NCBI RefSeq assembly: GCF_000695795.1
Contig: NZ_JNCA01000011.1
Span: forward strand, 62,001 to 126,000
Length of the DNA stretch: 64,000 nucleotides
Source: Flavobacterium seoulense
GTDB taxonomy: Bacteria; Bacteroidota; Bacteroidia; Flavobacteriales; Flavobacteriaceae
Direction of reading: 5' to 3'
Position numbers and translations under genes: made by a program. The notes beneath the pieces were generated by a model, which saw only the letters and a list, made by a program, of their open reading frames with translations, was not told where the DNA came from and did not search any database. Positions 24,924-33,660 of this stretch are shown piece after piece. The first letter of the stretch is position 1. Every line of letters starts with the position of its first letter.

Positions 24924-27101
24924 ATGGAAAAGGGAAAATTACGAATTTCAATAATTAATATTCACGGGCTTTTAAAGAAGTCAGGACTCGAAATAGGAAG
25001 AGATGCAGATAATGGAGGACAAACAAAATATGTATTTGAACTTGCCGAATTTTTATCACAGCATGAGGATGTTGAACATGTAGATTTATTTACACGGCTT
25101 ATTGATGATCCCGCACTTTCACCTGAATATGCTATACCTATTGAAACCGTAAATGATAAATTCAGTATTAGAAGAATTCCTTTCCTGGGGAAAAAATACA
25201 AATCAAAAGAACAGTTGTGGGAAGGACTCGATACTTTTGTAGATGGTATTGTACAGCATATTAAATTTCATGATATTTTTCCCGACTGGATTCATTCCCA
25301 TTACGGAGATGCCGGTTATGTAGCCTCCGAATTATCTACCATTTTAAACATTCCGTTTGCTCATACTGGACATTCACTAGGATATTATAAAAAGAAAAAA
25401 TTACTGGAATCAGGTAACAGCGAGGAAGAACTGGAGAAAAAGTTTAAGTTTAAACAAAGAATCAGTGCTGAAGAAAGAACATTAGAATTATCGGAATTTA
25501 TAGTCACTTCTACTGAGCAGGAAATAGAAACTTACAGGCCTTATGAAAATTTCAATCTGGGAAAATATCATGTAATTTCGCCTGGAATTGATACCAGAAA
25601 ATTTGTTCCTTATTATCATATAGAACAGGATTCTAATAAAAATTTGGAAGAAGAACAGCGTAAATATTGGGTAGCCGAATCGATTTCTAAATTCTTAATT
25701 AATCCGCATAAGCCAATTATTTTAGCGCTTTCCAGACCTGATCGTCATAAAAATTTGCATACTCTTATCAATGTTTATGGAAAAGATAAAGAACTGCAAA
25801 GCATAGCTAATTTGGTCATTTTTGCAGGTATTCGAAGAAATATTATAAAAATGCCGGAATCAGAAAAAGAGGTTTTAACAGATTTACTTTTGTTAATGGA
25901 TAAGTACGACTTGTATGGAAAAATGGCTATTCCTAAAAAACATGATGTAGAAAACGAAGTTTCTCTTATTTATCGCTATGCAGCAGAAAAAAGAGGCGTG
26001 TTTGTTAATCTTGCGCTTCATGAAAATTTTGGACTTACTGTAATCGAATCGGCTAGTTCCGGACTTCCGGTAATCGTTACTGAAAACGGGGGACCTTCGG
26101 AAATTATTCCAACATGTCAGAATGGAGAATTGGTAAATCCTGAAGATGCAAGCCAAATTAGAAAATCATTACTGAATGTTTTAACTGATGAAAATAAGTG
26201 GCGTTACTATTCGAATAATGGCGCAATTAATATTCAAAAACACTACAGCTGGCTTAGTCACGTTAATCAATATATGGAGTTAATTAAAGAAAACTTATCT
26301 GTATCTTCCCGATTGGGAACTAAAAAACATTATGACGTAATAAATAGCGACCGTTTGAAAAGAAAGGTTGAAAATTTACTAGTCTCGGATATTGATGGAA
26401 CTCTTATTGAACCTAAATTGAATAATCCCGGTCTCGAAGATTTAAAAACACATTTAGTTAATAGAACAGATACAATGGCTTTTGCGATGGCTTCGGGTCG
26501 TAATTTGGACTTAGTGAAACAAATTATTAAAGACGAAAAATTTCCATCGCCTGATTTTATAATTTGCTCTGTAGGAACTGAGATTTATTATATTAAAGGA
26601 AATGATTTTATTTTAGATAAAGGATGGGCTAAATTTTTAGCAGGCAGATGGAATAGAGAAGATATTGAGAATCGTCTTAAAGAAATTCCCTGGATACGAT
26701 TGCAGGAAGAAGAAGCGCAGAATCCGTTTAAAATTTCGTATTATTATGATGAAGAAAAGTACGATAGAGAAGCACTAATTAAAGCATTGGGAACAGGATG
26801 GTATAAAGTGAATATTATTCCAAGTCACGGAAAATTTATTGATTTTATCCCAAAAAGAGCATCGAAAGGAAATGCCATAAAATTTTTATGCCGAAAATGG
26901 TCTATTCCTCTTGGAAATGTAGTTGCAGCCGGCGATTCAGGAAATGATATTGATATGTTCAGAGCTCCGGTAAAAGGAATTATTGTTGGAAATCGTAGCT
27001 CGGAATTGGCAGAATATGTAACAAACAAAAATATTTTTGTGGCTGAGAGTGCTGCTTCGGCGGGCATTTTAGAAGGATTAAAACATTATAAAATAATTTA
27101 A
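24924..27101 (+). CDS. Bifunctional sucrose-phosphate synthase / sucrose-phosphate phosphatase
   Basis: A 725-residue cytoplasmic fusion. Residues 1-470 are a GT-B fold glycosyltransferase of family 4, SPS type: GLEIGRDADNGGQTKYVFEL near the N-terminus, HSHYGDAGYVA, HTGHSLGYYK, LALSRPDRHKNL, and the donor-site LHENFGLTVIESASSGLPV. Residues about 485-725 are a HAD-IIB phosphatase like SPP: motif I SDIDGTLIEP (D489, D491), SGRNLDLV, and motif IV GDSGNDIDMF (D672). The expected reactions are UDP- or ADP-glucose + fructose-6-phosphate to sucrose-6-phosphate, then to sucrose. The bidomain form is known from cyanobacteria and some proteobacteria. The GH32-like gene starts 3 bp downstream, so both are probably one operon. 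Sucrose as compatible solute is plausible; a different phospho-disaccharide product cannot be excluded. Confidence 0.85.
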   Translation: MEKGKLRISIINIHGLLKKSGLEIGRDADNGGQTKYVFELAEFLSQHEDVEHVDLFTRLIDDPALSPEYAIPIETVNDKFSIRRIPFLGKKYKSKEQLWEGLDTFVDGIVQHIKFHDIFPDWIHSHYGDAGYVASELSTILNIPFAHTGHSLGYYKKKKLLESGNSEEELEKKFKFKQRISAEERTLELSEFIVTSTEQEIETYRPYENFNLGKYHVISPGIDTRKFVPYYHIEQDSNKNLEEEQRKYWVAESISKFLINPHKPIILALSRPDRHKNLHTLINVYGKDKELQSIANLVIFAGIRRNIIKMPESEKEVLTDLLLLMDKYDLYGKMAIPKKHDVENEVSLIYRYAAEKRGVFVNLALHENFGLTVIESASSGLPVIVTENGGPSEIIPTCQNGELVNPEDASQIRKSLLNVLTDENKWRYYSNNGAINIQKHYSWLSHVNQYMELIKENLSVSSRLGTKKHYDVINSDRLKRKVENLLVSDIDGTLIEPKLNNPGLEDLKTHLVNRTDTMAFAMASGRNLDLVKQIIKDEKFPSPDFIICSVGTEIYYIKGNDFILDKGWAKFLAGRWNREDIENRLKEIPWIRLQEEEAQNPFKISYYYDEEKYDREALIKALGTGWYKVNIIPSHGKFIDFIPKRASKGNAIKFLCRKWSIPLGNVVAAGDSGNDIDMFRAPVKGIIVGNRSSELAEYVTNKNIFVAESAASAGILEGLKHYKII

Positions 27102-27104
27102 TAT

Positions 27105-28616
27105 ATGTATGCAGGTTCAGGATTTAGTAACTGGGAAATAGGCGATGTTGATGTATTTATAGATGAAAGTGGTATTCATCATTTATTTCATTTAATTATC
27201 CCTAATCACGATTATATTGCACATGCTATATCTAAAGATGGTCTTTCGTGGAGAAGAATTAAAAATGCACTTTGGGTTGGTGATCCAGGGCAATGGGATG
27301 ACGATATGCTTTGGACAATGCATGTGAGTAAAAAATCTGAAGGCGAAGGATATGAAATGTATTATACAGGTCTTAAACGACAGGATAAAGGAATTATTCA
27401 AAAAATAGGAAGAGCCGTTTCAGACGATTTAATCAATTGGACAAAAGATAAAGGATATGGAATGCCTTTTAAAAGTCGTGCACCGTATTATGAAAGTTCG
27501 GATAATAATCCGCGCGAATGGCTTAGTTTCAGAGATCCGTTTAAATATCAGTTTGAAGGAGAAGATTATTTGTTAATATGCGCCCGAAGTGCGGTGGGAC
27601 CAACATATCGAAGAGGCTGTATCGGGGTAGCAAAGAGAGAAGATGATGGTTTTGTTCTTCAAAAACCCTTACACGTTCCTTATGTTTATGATGATGTAGA
27701 ATGTCCTTGCGTGATAGAAATAAAAGGAACTCATTATCTGCTGGGATCGATTCGGGAGGATGTTAAAATTCGTTATTGGTTTTCTCCTGATTTTAAAGGA
27801 GAATACCATGCTTTTCATAATAATGTTTTAATGCCACAAGGAAATTATGCTGCCCGAATTGTAAAACAAGACGAGCATTATTTAGTATATAATTTTTATT
27901 TTATTGGAGGAAATGTAAATACCTACCGTGTTATTCCGCCGCCAAAAGAGTTAGATATTGATAGTAGCGGCCGACTTGTTCTTAAATCCTATCACCATTG
28001 GAAAACCCTTTATTTAAAAACAATTTTCCAGCAAGATTTGCCTATTCCTAAACCAATTTTAGGAAATCCGTCTGCGACTTTCACATTGAAAAGTGTTTCA
28101 AAATGGCGATTTGGATGCAGAAGCGGTTACGAAGTTTTTTGTTTCGAAAAGCCTTCAAAAGATTTTGTCTGGGAAGGAACGCTTACTGTTGAAGGAATGG
28201 GAAAAACAGGATTTGTTATGGAATGTGACGAGCAGGGAACAGCTTATTATATTTCGATTGATTTTGTTAATGGTTTTGTACAATTCAGAGCCTGGGGATT
28301 TAATGAAAAAGATGTCAAGAATAATTTTGTTTTTGAAAACATTCAAACCAATATGTTTGAAATAGTAGAAAGCAAAGAAATCTCTTTTAAAATCATTCGC
28401 TATGGAAATTATTTCGAACTATCAATTAATGATGTTGTTAAGCTAACATTACTGGATTTTAAATATAATGATGGTAAAATAGGCGTTTATGTTTGTTCTG
28501 CTGTGGTTTCTGTAAGTGATTCAAAAATACACGCACTTCCTGAACCAGAAAACGAATACGCAACCTCAGATCCAATTAAATCATTTGAAGAATACCTTAA
28601 AAAGACGCCTATGTAA
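27105..28616 (+). CDS. GH32-like (invertase/fructosidase-type) five-bladed propeller protein
   Basis: A 503-residue protein without a signal peptide, so probably cytoplasmic. The N-terminal part (about 1-310) resembles the GH32 beta-propeller: FRDPF (R143, D144, P145) matches the RDP motif and VECPC (E199, C200) matches the EC motif with the acid/base glutamate. The first-blade WMNDPNG motif is not present in standard form; GDVDVFID (D14 or D16) occupies that position, so nucleophile assignment is uncertain. The C-terminal part (about 330-485) looks like a GH32C-type beta-sandwich (LTVEGMGKTGFVMECDEQG; KIGVYVCSAVVSVSD). Its coupling to a sucrose-phosphate synthase/phosphatase gene suggests action on sucrose or a sucrose-derived sugar. 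Hydrolase, transferase or phosphorylase activity cannot be told apart here. Confidence 0.75.
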   Translation: MYAGSGFSNWEIGDVDVFIDESGIHHLFHLIIPNHDYIAHAISKDGLSWRRIKNALWVGDPGQWDDDMLWTMHVSKKSEGEGYEMYYTGLKRQDKGIIQKIGRAVSDDLINWTKDKGYGMPFKSRAPYYESSDNNPREWLSFRDPFKYQFEGEDYLLICARSAVGPTYRRGCIGVAKREDDGFVLQKPLHVPYVYDDVECPCVIEIKGTHYLLGSIREDVKIRYWFSPDFKGEYHAFHNNVLMPQGNYAARIVKQDEHYLVYNFYFIGGNVNTYRVIPPPKELDIDSSGRLVLKSYHHWKTLYLKTIFQQDLPIPKPILGNPSATFTLKSVSKWRFGCRSGYEVFCFEKPSKDFVWEGTLTVEGMGKTGFVMECDEQGTAYYISIDFVNGFVQFRAWGFNEKDVKNNFVFENIQTNMFEIVESKEISFKIIRYGNYFELSINDVVKLTLLDFKYNDGKIGVYVCSAVVSVSDSKIHALPEPENEYATSDPIKSFEEYLKKTPM

Positions 28617-28640
28617 ATTTTATTTATTTTGATGGTAAAA

Positions 28641-29081
28641 TTATTTTTGTTGGATTCTTTCCATTAGTCTAATGACTGCTGCAGTAGTAAGTGCGCCAGC
28701 TAAATAATAGCCTACTACTAATGCTTTGGTCGTAAATGTTTTGGTAACCGGTTCGTCATTTAATCCTATTTTTTCAGGTAAATTGACTGCACTTAGACCT
28801 CCCAAAATTCCTGAAGAAGCTGCTTTTAGCCACAAATCATTTTCTTCACCATCAATCATGCTATAGTAAGCAGTATTGCTGAGAATGTCACTGACAATTG
28901 CGGTACCAAATAATGATTCATTTTCGATATCTAAACCAAAATATTCGGCTGTTTTTTGAACAGCTTCTTTGCCAACCAAATCGATATGAGGCATATTTTC
29001 GTTTACATTTTTTAAAGATTCATTAAGTATAGTTAGGACTACTGCTCCGGCTAAACCTCCAATTATATTCTTACTTTCCAT
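28641..29081 (-). CDS. Small hydrophobic protein of unknown function
   Basis: A 146-residue protein, taking the ATG at 29081 (MESKNIIGG); a longer frame begins at 29111 but that extension lies in the inverted-repeat element upstream. It opens with a glycine-rich hydrophobic helix (IIGGLAGAVVLTIL) and has another near the C-terminus (ALVVGYYLAGALTTAAVIRL). Between them is an acidic region with VGKEAVQKTAEYFGLD. It may be an integral or peripheral membrane protein. I do not recognise the family. It is convergent with the GH32-like gene (24 bp between stops) and starts 17 bp from the 163-bp repeat element, which may therefore carry its promoter or leader. Confidence 0.7.
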   Translation of the reverse strand: MESKNIIGGLAGAVVLTILNESLKNVNENMPHIDLVGKEAVQKTAEYFGLDIENESLFGTAIVSDILSNTAYYSMIDGEENDLWLKAASSGILGGLSAVNLPEKIGLNDEPVTKTFTTKALVVGYYLAGALTTAAVIRLMERIQQK

Positions 29082-29097
29082 ATTTAAGTTTATAAAA

Positions 29098-29260
29098 ATT
29101 GTCCGATGCATGTTGTCTATTGTAGTGAAATTGATCCTGCTTAAGCAAGACGTAGGTTTTTTGCATATACGAACGGGTGGAAAGTATAAGCACCGTTACA
29201 ACTCACATCTACAACCTGATTTTACCCGTGTTCATCGTTTTAAACATGCATCCGGACAAT
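29098..29260. repeat. 163-bp element bounded by 17/18-bp near-perfect inverted repeats (MITE- or structured-RNA-like)
   Basis: The left end ATTGTCCGATGCATGTT (29098-29114) is the inverse of AACATGCATCCGGACAAT (29243-29260) apart from one extra base. A nested pair, ACGAACGGGT (29169-29178) against ACCCGTGTTCATCGT (29224-29238), lets the whole segment fold as a long imperfect hairpin. By hand count 65 of 160 bases (29101-29260) are G/C, clearly above the very AT-rich flanks. There is a 50-codon frame inside (29110-29262) with no recognisable content. The rest of the gap to 29602 shows only AT-rich DNA and one promoter-like box. Confidence 0.6.
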
Positions 29261-29545
29261 AAGATTAGGTAATGTTATTATATAAAACAATTGAACAAAC
29301 TGTTCTTGTTTGTAATTTTATATAATCAAATGTACCCGAAATGCATATGTTTATTTTACAGAATTTAAAATGAAGATTATACAATTGCCACCAAAACTAT
29401 TACTCTTTAAGAAGTGAAAGTCACTAGATTTTCATAGATTTATTTAATGTAGATGTAAATAAAATTCGATTTTAGTCTATTATTTAATTGTCAAGTTATG
29501 ATTGATGATGGCAATTTATGATACTTTAAATAAATTATAGGATTT

Positions 29546-29553
29546 TACATTTG
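29546..29553 (+). promoter_or_regulatory. Possible -7 promoter box of the hybrid two-component gene
   Basis: TACATTTG matches TAnnTTTG and lies about 50 bp before the ATG at 29603, giving an AT-rich leader of roughly 40 nt. No convincing -33 TTG is seen. Confidence 0.4.
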
Positions 29554-29602
29554 TAAAAGATTAATTAAATATCCATCTAAAGAATACTAAAACCCATCAT
29601 TA

Positions 29603-32600
29603 ATGCTTTATCTAAAATCAGAATTTTATAAACCATTTTTCTTGTATGCTACACGTTTGAAAATTGTGATAGGAGTTTTTATCTTGGCTAATAATGCTGT
29701 TATCTTATCTCAAACTTCAATTAAAAATTTTGCATATATCACTTCTAATAATGGATTATCTCAAAATACTGTTCTGGGTATTGTAAAAGATAAATATGGA
29801 TTTATGTGGTTTGGAACCTGGAACGGGCTTTGTCGTTATGATGGTTATACTTTTAAAACATATCTTTATAATCCTACGGATAAAAAAAGTTTAAACAGTA
29901 ATCGAATTCATAATTTAAAGTTAGATAAAAATAAAAATCTATGGATAAGGACTTTTAATGATGATGAATTATGCCGATATAATTACGAAAAAGACAATTT
30001 TGACAGAATAGCCCGAAAATCTCCGGATGATTCATTATTTACATGGACTGACAGACGTAAACATATTGCTATTACTAATGTGAAGCATAAAGATATTATA
30101 TGGCATATTGATATTAGCAAAAATCGTTTGATTGAAACAAATAGTAAACAAGGAACGGTTAAGGCATATGAAAGCAGTTTAGACGGTTCCGGAGGATTGA
30201 ATGATGCTTATGTAACTGATATTTATAAGGACAACCATAATATTTTATGGATAGGAACTTTTGGTAATGGGATTAATAAAGCCAATTTAAATGCCAAACC
30301 TTTTTCAAATTATTATGAAGATTCATCGGTTGATGGTTTTATTGTAGATCAAAATGTTACTGCTATTTGTGAAGATAAAAAAGGTGATATATGGATTGGT
30401 ACCCGGGATGAAGGCATAACTATAATAGATGTTAAAAACCGAACTGCAAAAACGGGACCCGCTCAATTGAAAAAAGAGCAAATTAGATCTATTGTATGTG
30501 ATTCTGGAGGGGTTATGTGGATAGGGACAAAAGAAGGCGTAGTGAGTTATAATCCTTACAGCGGTTTGTTTAAAGACTTCTCTAAATCTATTAATTCCTC
30601 TGTTTTTAGTATAATTGAAGATGATGAAAATAATTTGCTGCTTGCAACATGGCAGGGTATTTATAAATATGTTATTTCGTCAAATCGTTTTGTTTCGTAT
30701 CCTTCTGCAAACTTTTTACTTCATCCACATACCAGAGTGATTATGAAAGACCGTAAAGGTAGGATATGGGTGGGATGCGAAGGAGCATATGGGAATGAAG
30801 GAGGAATAAGTGTATTGAAACCAATAAGTGGTAAAGATGGATTTAAATTAGAAAATCATTTTGTTCATAACGAAAACAAAAAATCCATTAGTGATAATCG
30901 TATCAATTGTATTTATGAAGATAAAGAAGGTGTCATTTGGATTGGAACCGGAAATGGTTTAGATAGATATGATTCTAAAAATAAAAGTTTTACGAATATT
31001 TCTTCTTCAATTATACAATTTCCTAAATCTTCAATATCAGCAATTTTAGAAGACAATAAAGGGAATTTATGGATAAGTCATAAAAAAGGAATATCGCAGT
31101 TAAACAAAAAAAATTATGATGTAAGAACATATACTTTACAAGATGGTTTACAAAGTAATGAGTTTTCCAGTGGCGCTGCTTTTAAAAGTTCATTGAAAGA
31201 TAAACTATATTTTGGTGGAAATAATGGTTTAAGTGCTTTTGATCCAGATGAAATACTTGCTGAAAAAACACTTCCGCAAACAGTATTGACCGAGTTACAA
31301 ATATTAAATAAATCAGTAGCCATAAATGAAGAAATAAACGGACGTGTACTACTTAAAAAGCCGCTTTATTTAACTAAGAGCATAGAATTAAGAAATCAGG
31401 ATAAAAGTATTTCTATAGAATTTGCGGCTTTGCATTATTCAAATCCTCAGGCTAATAAATACGCATATAAACTAGAAGGATTTGATAAAGAATGGGTTTA
31501 TACCGATGCAAAAAGAAGATTTGCAAGCTATTCAAATCTTGATGCAGGGAATTATGTATTTAAAGTTATCTCTTCAAATAGTGATGGTGTTTGGAATAAG
31601 ATTCCGGCTAGCTTAGAAATAATTGTAAAACCACCATTTTGGGCGAGTATCTGGGCGTATATTTTTTACGTACTACTTGTTGTTGCTATTTTGTATGTAT
31701 ATCATATTTACTCAACAAAATTGGCTAACCTAAAATCAAAACTGGCTTATGAAGCTTTTTTACATGAGCAGGAACAAAATAAACTACAGTTTTTTACTAA
31801 TATATCTCACGAAATAAAAACACCTTTAACATTGATTCTTGCACCTTTAGAGAGACTTTTAGATATATTAAAAGAAAATAAAACAGCTCATTCTCAGCTG
31901 CAAACTATAAAAATGAGTGGAGATCGTTTGTTAAAATTGGTTAACCAACTTTTGGATTTTAGAAAATTAGAAACAGGCAATTTCAATTTGGATTTTTGTA
32001 ATAATGATATTATTGCATTGCTACAACGTACATTAAAAACTTTTGAGGATACTGCTAAATTGCAAGGAATTCATTTGAAATTAGAAGCTAATACTGATCA
32101 TTTTGTTTTTGTATATGATGAAGATAAGATAGAAAAAGTACTTTATAATTTATTGAGTAATGCGTTGAAATTTACTCCGGATTCAGGGATTATTACCATA
32201 CGTTTTTCAACTGTGAAAGATAATAATAATGGTTTTGCAGTTATCGAAGTTATAAATCAAGGTATATCAGTAATTGAGGAAGAAGATTTAGATGTTATTT
32301 TTCAGCCTTTTCATCAGGGGAAAAAGAATAATTCTGGAGGAACTGGCCTAGGACTTGCTTTTACTAAAGGCCTTGTAGAGCAGCATGGCGGTGTTATTAA
32401 TGTTTCAAGTATAAAAAATAATGCTGAAAATTGTCTGACAACTTTTAAAGTCATGCTTCCGTTGCAACAAGAGAATATTGATTTTAAAACTAATTCGGAA
32501 ATAAATGATGTTGAAAATGTAGTTTTAAACCAATATGATAATTTTGAAAATTTTATTACGGATGAAAATCCTAAAAAGACTTTGGTAAGAAAACATACTT

Positions 32601-33352
32601 TACTCATTGTCGAAGATAATAATGAGTTAAGAACTTATTTAAAAGAGTATTTTTCGGAATTTTATTTTGTCATTGAAGCCAGTAATGGAAAAGACGGTTT
32701 TGATGTTGCTTCCAGCCAGCTTCCTGATTTGATTCTTTCAGATGTTATGATGGATGTTATGGATGGATTTGAGTTTTGCAGTTTAATTAAAACCAATATT
32801 AAAACCTCTCATATTCCTGTAATATTGCTTACTGCTCAAACTCCTTTAGAGTCTGAAATTCAGGGAATAGAAACCGGAGCAGATGCCTACATGACTAAGC
32901 CTTTTAATTTAGCTCTTTTAGAAGCAAGAATAAAAAATCTTCTTATATCAAGAAGTAAACTAAAAGAACGATACCGAAAAGAAATTTCATTGAAGCCAAC
33001 TGATGAACAACCTCAATCAGCAGATGAGAAATTATTACAAAAATTGTTAGCTTTTATTGAAGAGAATCTTTCAAATTCCGAATTAGGTGTAGAGGAAATT
33101 TGCATAGGAGTTGGAGTAAGTCGCAGTCAGCTTTATCGAAAAGTAAAAGATCTTACCGGTTTGAGTATTTCAGAAATTCTAAAAGAAATACGCTTAAAGA
33201 AAGCGCAGCAATTATTAACAGATTCTAAATTTACCATTGGTGAAATTGCTTATAGGGTAGGTTTTTCGGATGCTGATTATTTTAGAAAATGCTTTAAATC
33301 TGAACTTGGAATGTCTCCAACGGATTACATGAAAAAGGCTGCTTCGAAGTAG
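29603..33352 (+). CDS. Hybrid two-component system protein (periplasmic sensor, kinase, receiver, AraC output)
   Basis: A 1249-residue one-protein signalling system typical of Bacteroidota polysaccharide loci. After an N-terminal membrane segment comes a large periplasmic sensor of two-bladed-propeller (Reg_prop) repeats. Signatures are SNNGLSQNTVLGIVKDKYGF and repeated IWIGT/LWIGT. A Y_Y_Y domain (YKLEGFDKEWVY) and one TM helix (about 683-703) follow. The kinase has H736 in NISHEIKTPLTLIL and an ATP-binding GGTGLGLAF. The receiver has D1047 in LSDVMMDVMDGFEF, and the end is an AraC-type HTH pair (SNSELGVEEICIGVGVSRSQ; FTIGEIAYRVGFSDADYF). It presumably binds an oligosaccharide released from the target glycan and activates the downstream GH2/SusC/SusD genes. 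Confidence 0.95.
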   Translation: MLYLKSEFYKPFFLYATRLKIVIGVFILANNAVILSQTSIKNFAYITSNNGLSQNTVLGIVKDKYGFMWFGTWNGLCRYDGYTFKTYLYNPTDKKSLNSNRIHNLKLDKNKNLWIRTFNDDELCRYNYEKDNFDRIARKSPDDSLFTWTDRRKHIAITNVKHKDIIWHIDISKNRLIETNSKQGTVKAYESSLDGSGGLNDAYVTDIYKDNHNILWIGTFGNGINKANLNAKPFSNYYEDSSVDGFIVDQNVTAICEDKKGDIWIGTRDEGITIIDVKNRTAKTGPAQLKKEQIRSIVCDSGGVMWIGTKEGVVSYNPYSGLFKDFSKSINSSVFSIIEDDENNLLLATWQGIYKYVISSNRFVSYPSANFLLHPHTRVIMKDRKGRIWVGCEGAYGNEGGISVLKPISGKDGFKLENHFVHNENKKSISDNRINCIYEDKEGVIWIGTGNGLDRYDSKNKSFTNISSSIIQFPKSSISAILEDNKGNLWISHKKGISQLNKKNYDVRTYTLQDGLQSNEFSSGAAFKSSLKDKLYFGGNNGLSAFDPDEILAEKTLPQTVLTELQILNKSVAINEEINGRVLLKKPLYLTKSIELRNQDKSISIEFAALHYSNPQANKYAYKLEGFDKEWVYTDAKRRFASYSNLDAGNYVFKVISSNSDGVWNKIPASLEIIVKPPFWASIWAYIFYVLLVVAILYVYHIYSTKLANLKSKLAYEAFLHEQEQNKLQFFTNISHEIKTPLTLILAPLERLLDILKENKTAHSQLQTIKMSGDRLLKLVNQLLDFRKLETGNFNLDFCNNDIIALLQRTLKTFEDTAKLQGIHLKLEANTDHFVFVYDEDKIEKVLYNLLSNALKFTPDSGIITIRFSTVKDNNNGFAVIEVINQGISVIEEEDLDVIFQPFHQGKKNNSGGTGLGLAFTKGLVEQHGGVINVSSIKNNAENCLTTFKVMLPLQQENIDFKTNSEINDVENVVLNQYDNFENFITDENPKKTLVRKHTLLIVEDNNELRTYLKEYFSEFYFVIEASNGKDGFDVASSQLPDLILSDVMMDVMDGFEFCSLIKTNIKTSHIPVILLTAQTPLESEIQGIETGADAYMTKPFNLALLEARIKNLLISRSKLKERYRKEISLKPTDEQPQSADEKLLQKLLAFIEENLSNSELGVEEICIGVGVSRSQLYRKVKDLTGLSISEILKEIRLKKAQQLLTDSKFTIGEIAYRVGFSDADYFRKCFKSELGMSPTDYMKKAASK

Positions 33353-33504
33353 AAGGAACTCTTAATTTTACTTCATACTTGTAAAATCAATAAAATCTAT
33401 TTTATAGAAAAATATTAATTAATTTATTTGACTGATAAAAAAAGCCTTAAAAAACCATTAATTATTTGGATAATATAGGCTTTGGTCATTTTTTACCTGT
33501 ATTT

Positions 33505-33532
33505 AGGGACGATTTTACGTCCCTGTTTTTTT
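33505..33532 (+). terminator. Intrinsic terminator after the hybrid regulator
   Basis: Stem AGGGACG (33505-33511) / CGTCCCT (33518-33524) with a 6-nt loop and a GTTTTTTT tail. It separates the regulator from the GH2-SusC-SusD unit. The rest of the 33353-33660 spacer is AT-rich, with one weaker AAAGCCT/AGGCTTT inverted repeat upstream and no clear TAnnTTTG box. Confidence 0.85.
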
Positions 33533-33660
33533 AGCTGCAATTTATATTTGTCTTATTAGCAATAAGGATTTTTTATTGTTAATGTAAGTGTTGTAGAATT
33601 TTAAATCTACTCTAATTGTTCACACACTTAATAATCATTAGACCTAATAATTCAAATAAA

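Noticed and set aside
29110-29262. 50-codon plus-strand frame inside the 163-bp inverted-repeat element
   Set aside because: Both ends of the frame coincide with the inverted repeats; the peptide is basic with no recognisable domain and no leader signal. More likely a by-product of a GC-richer, stop-poor element.
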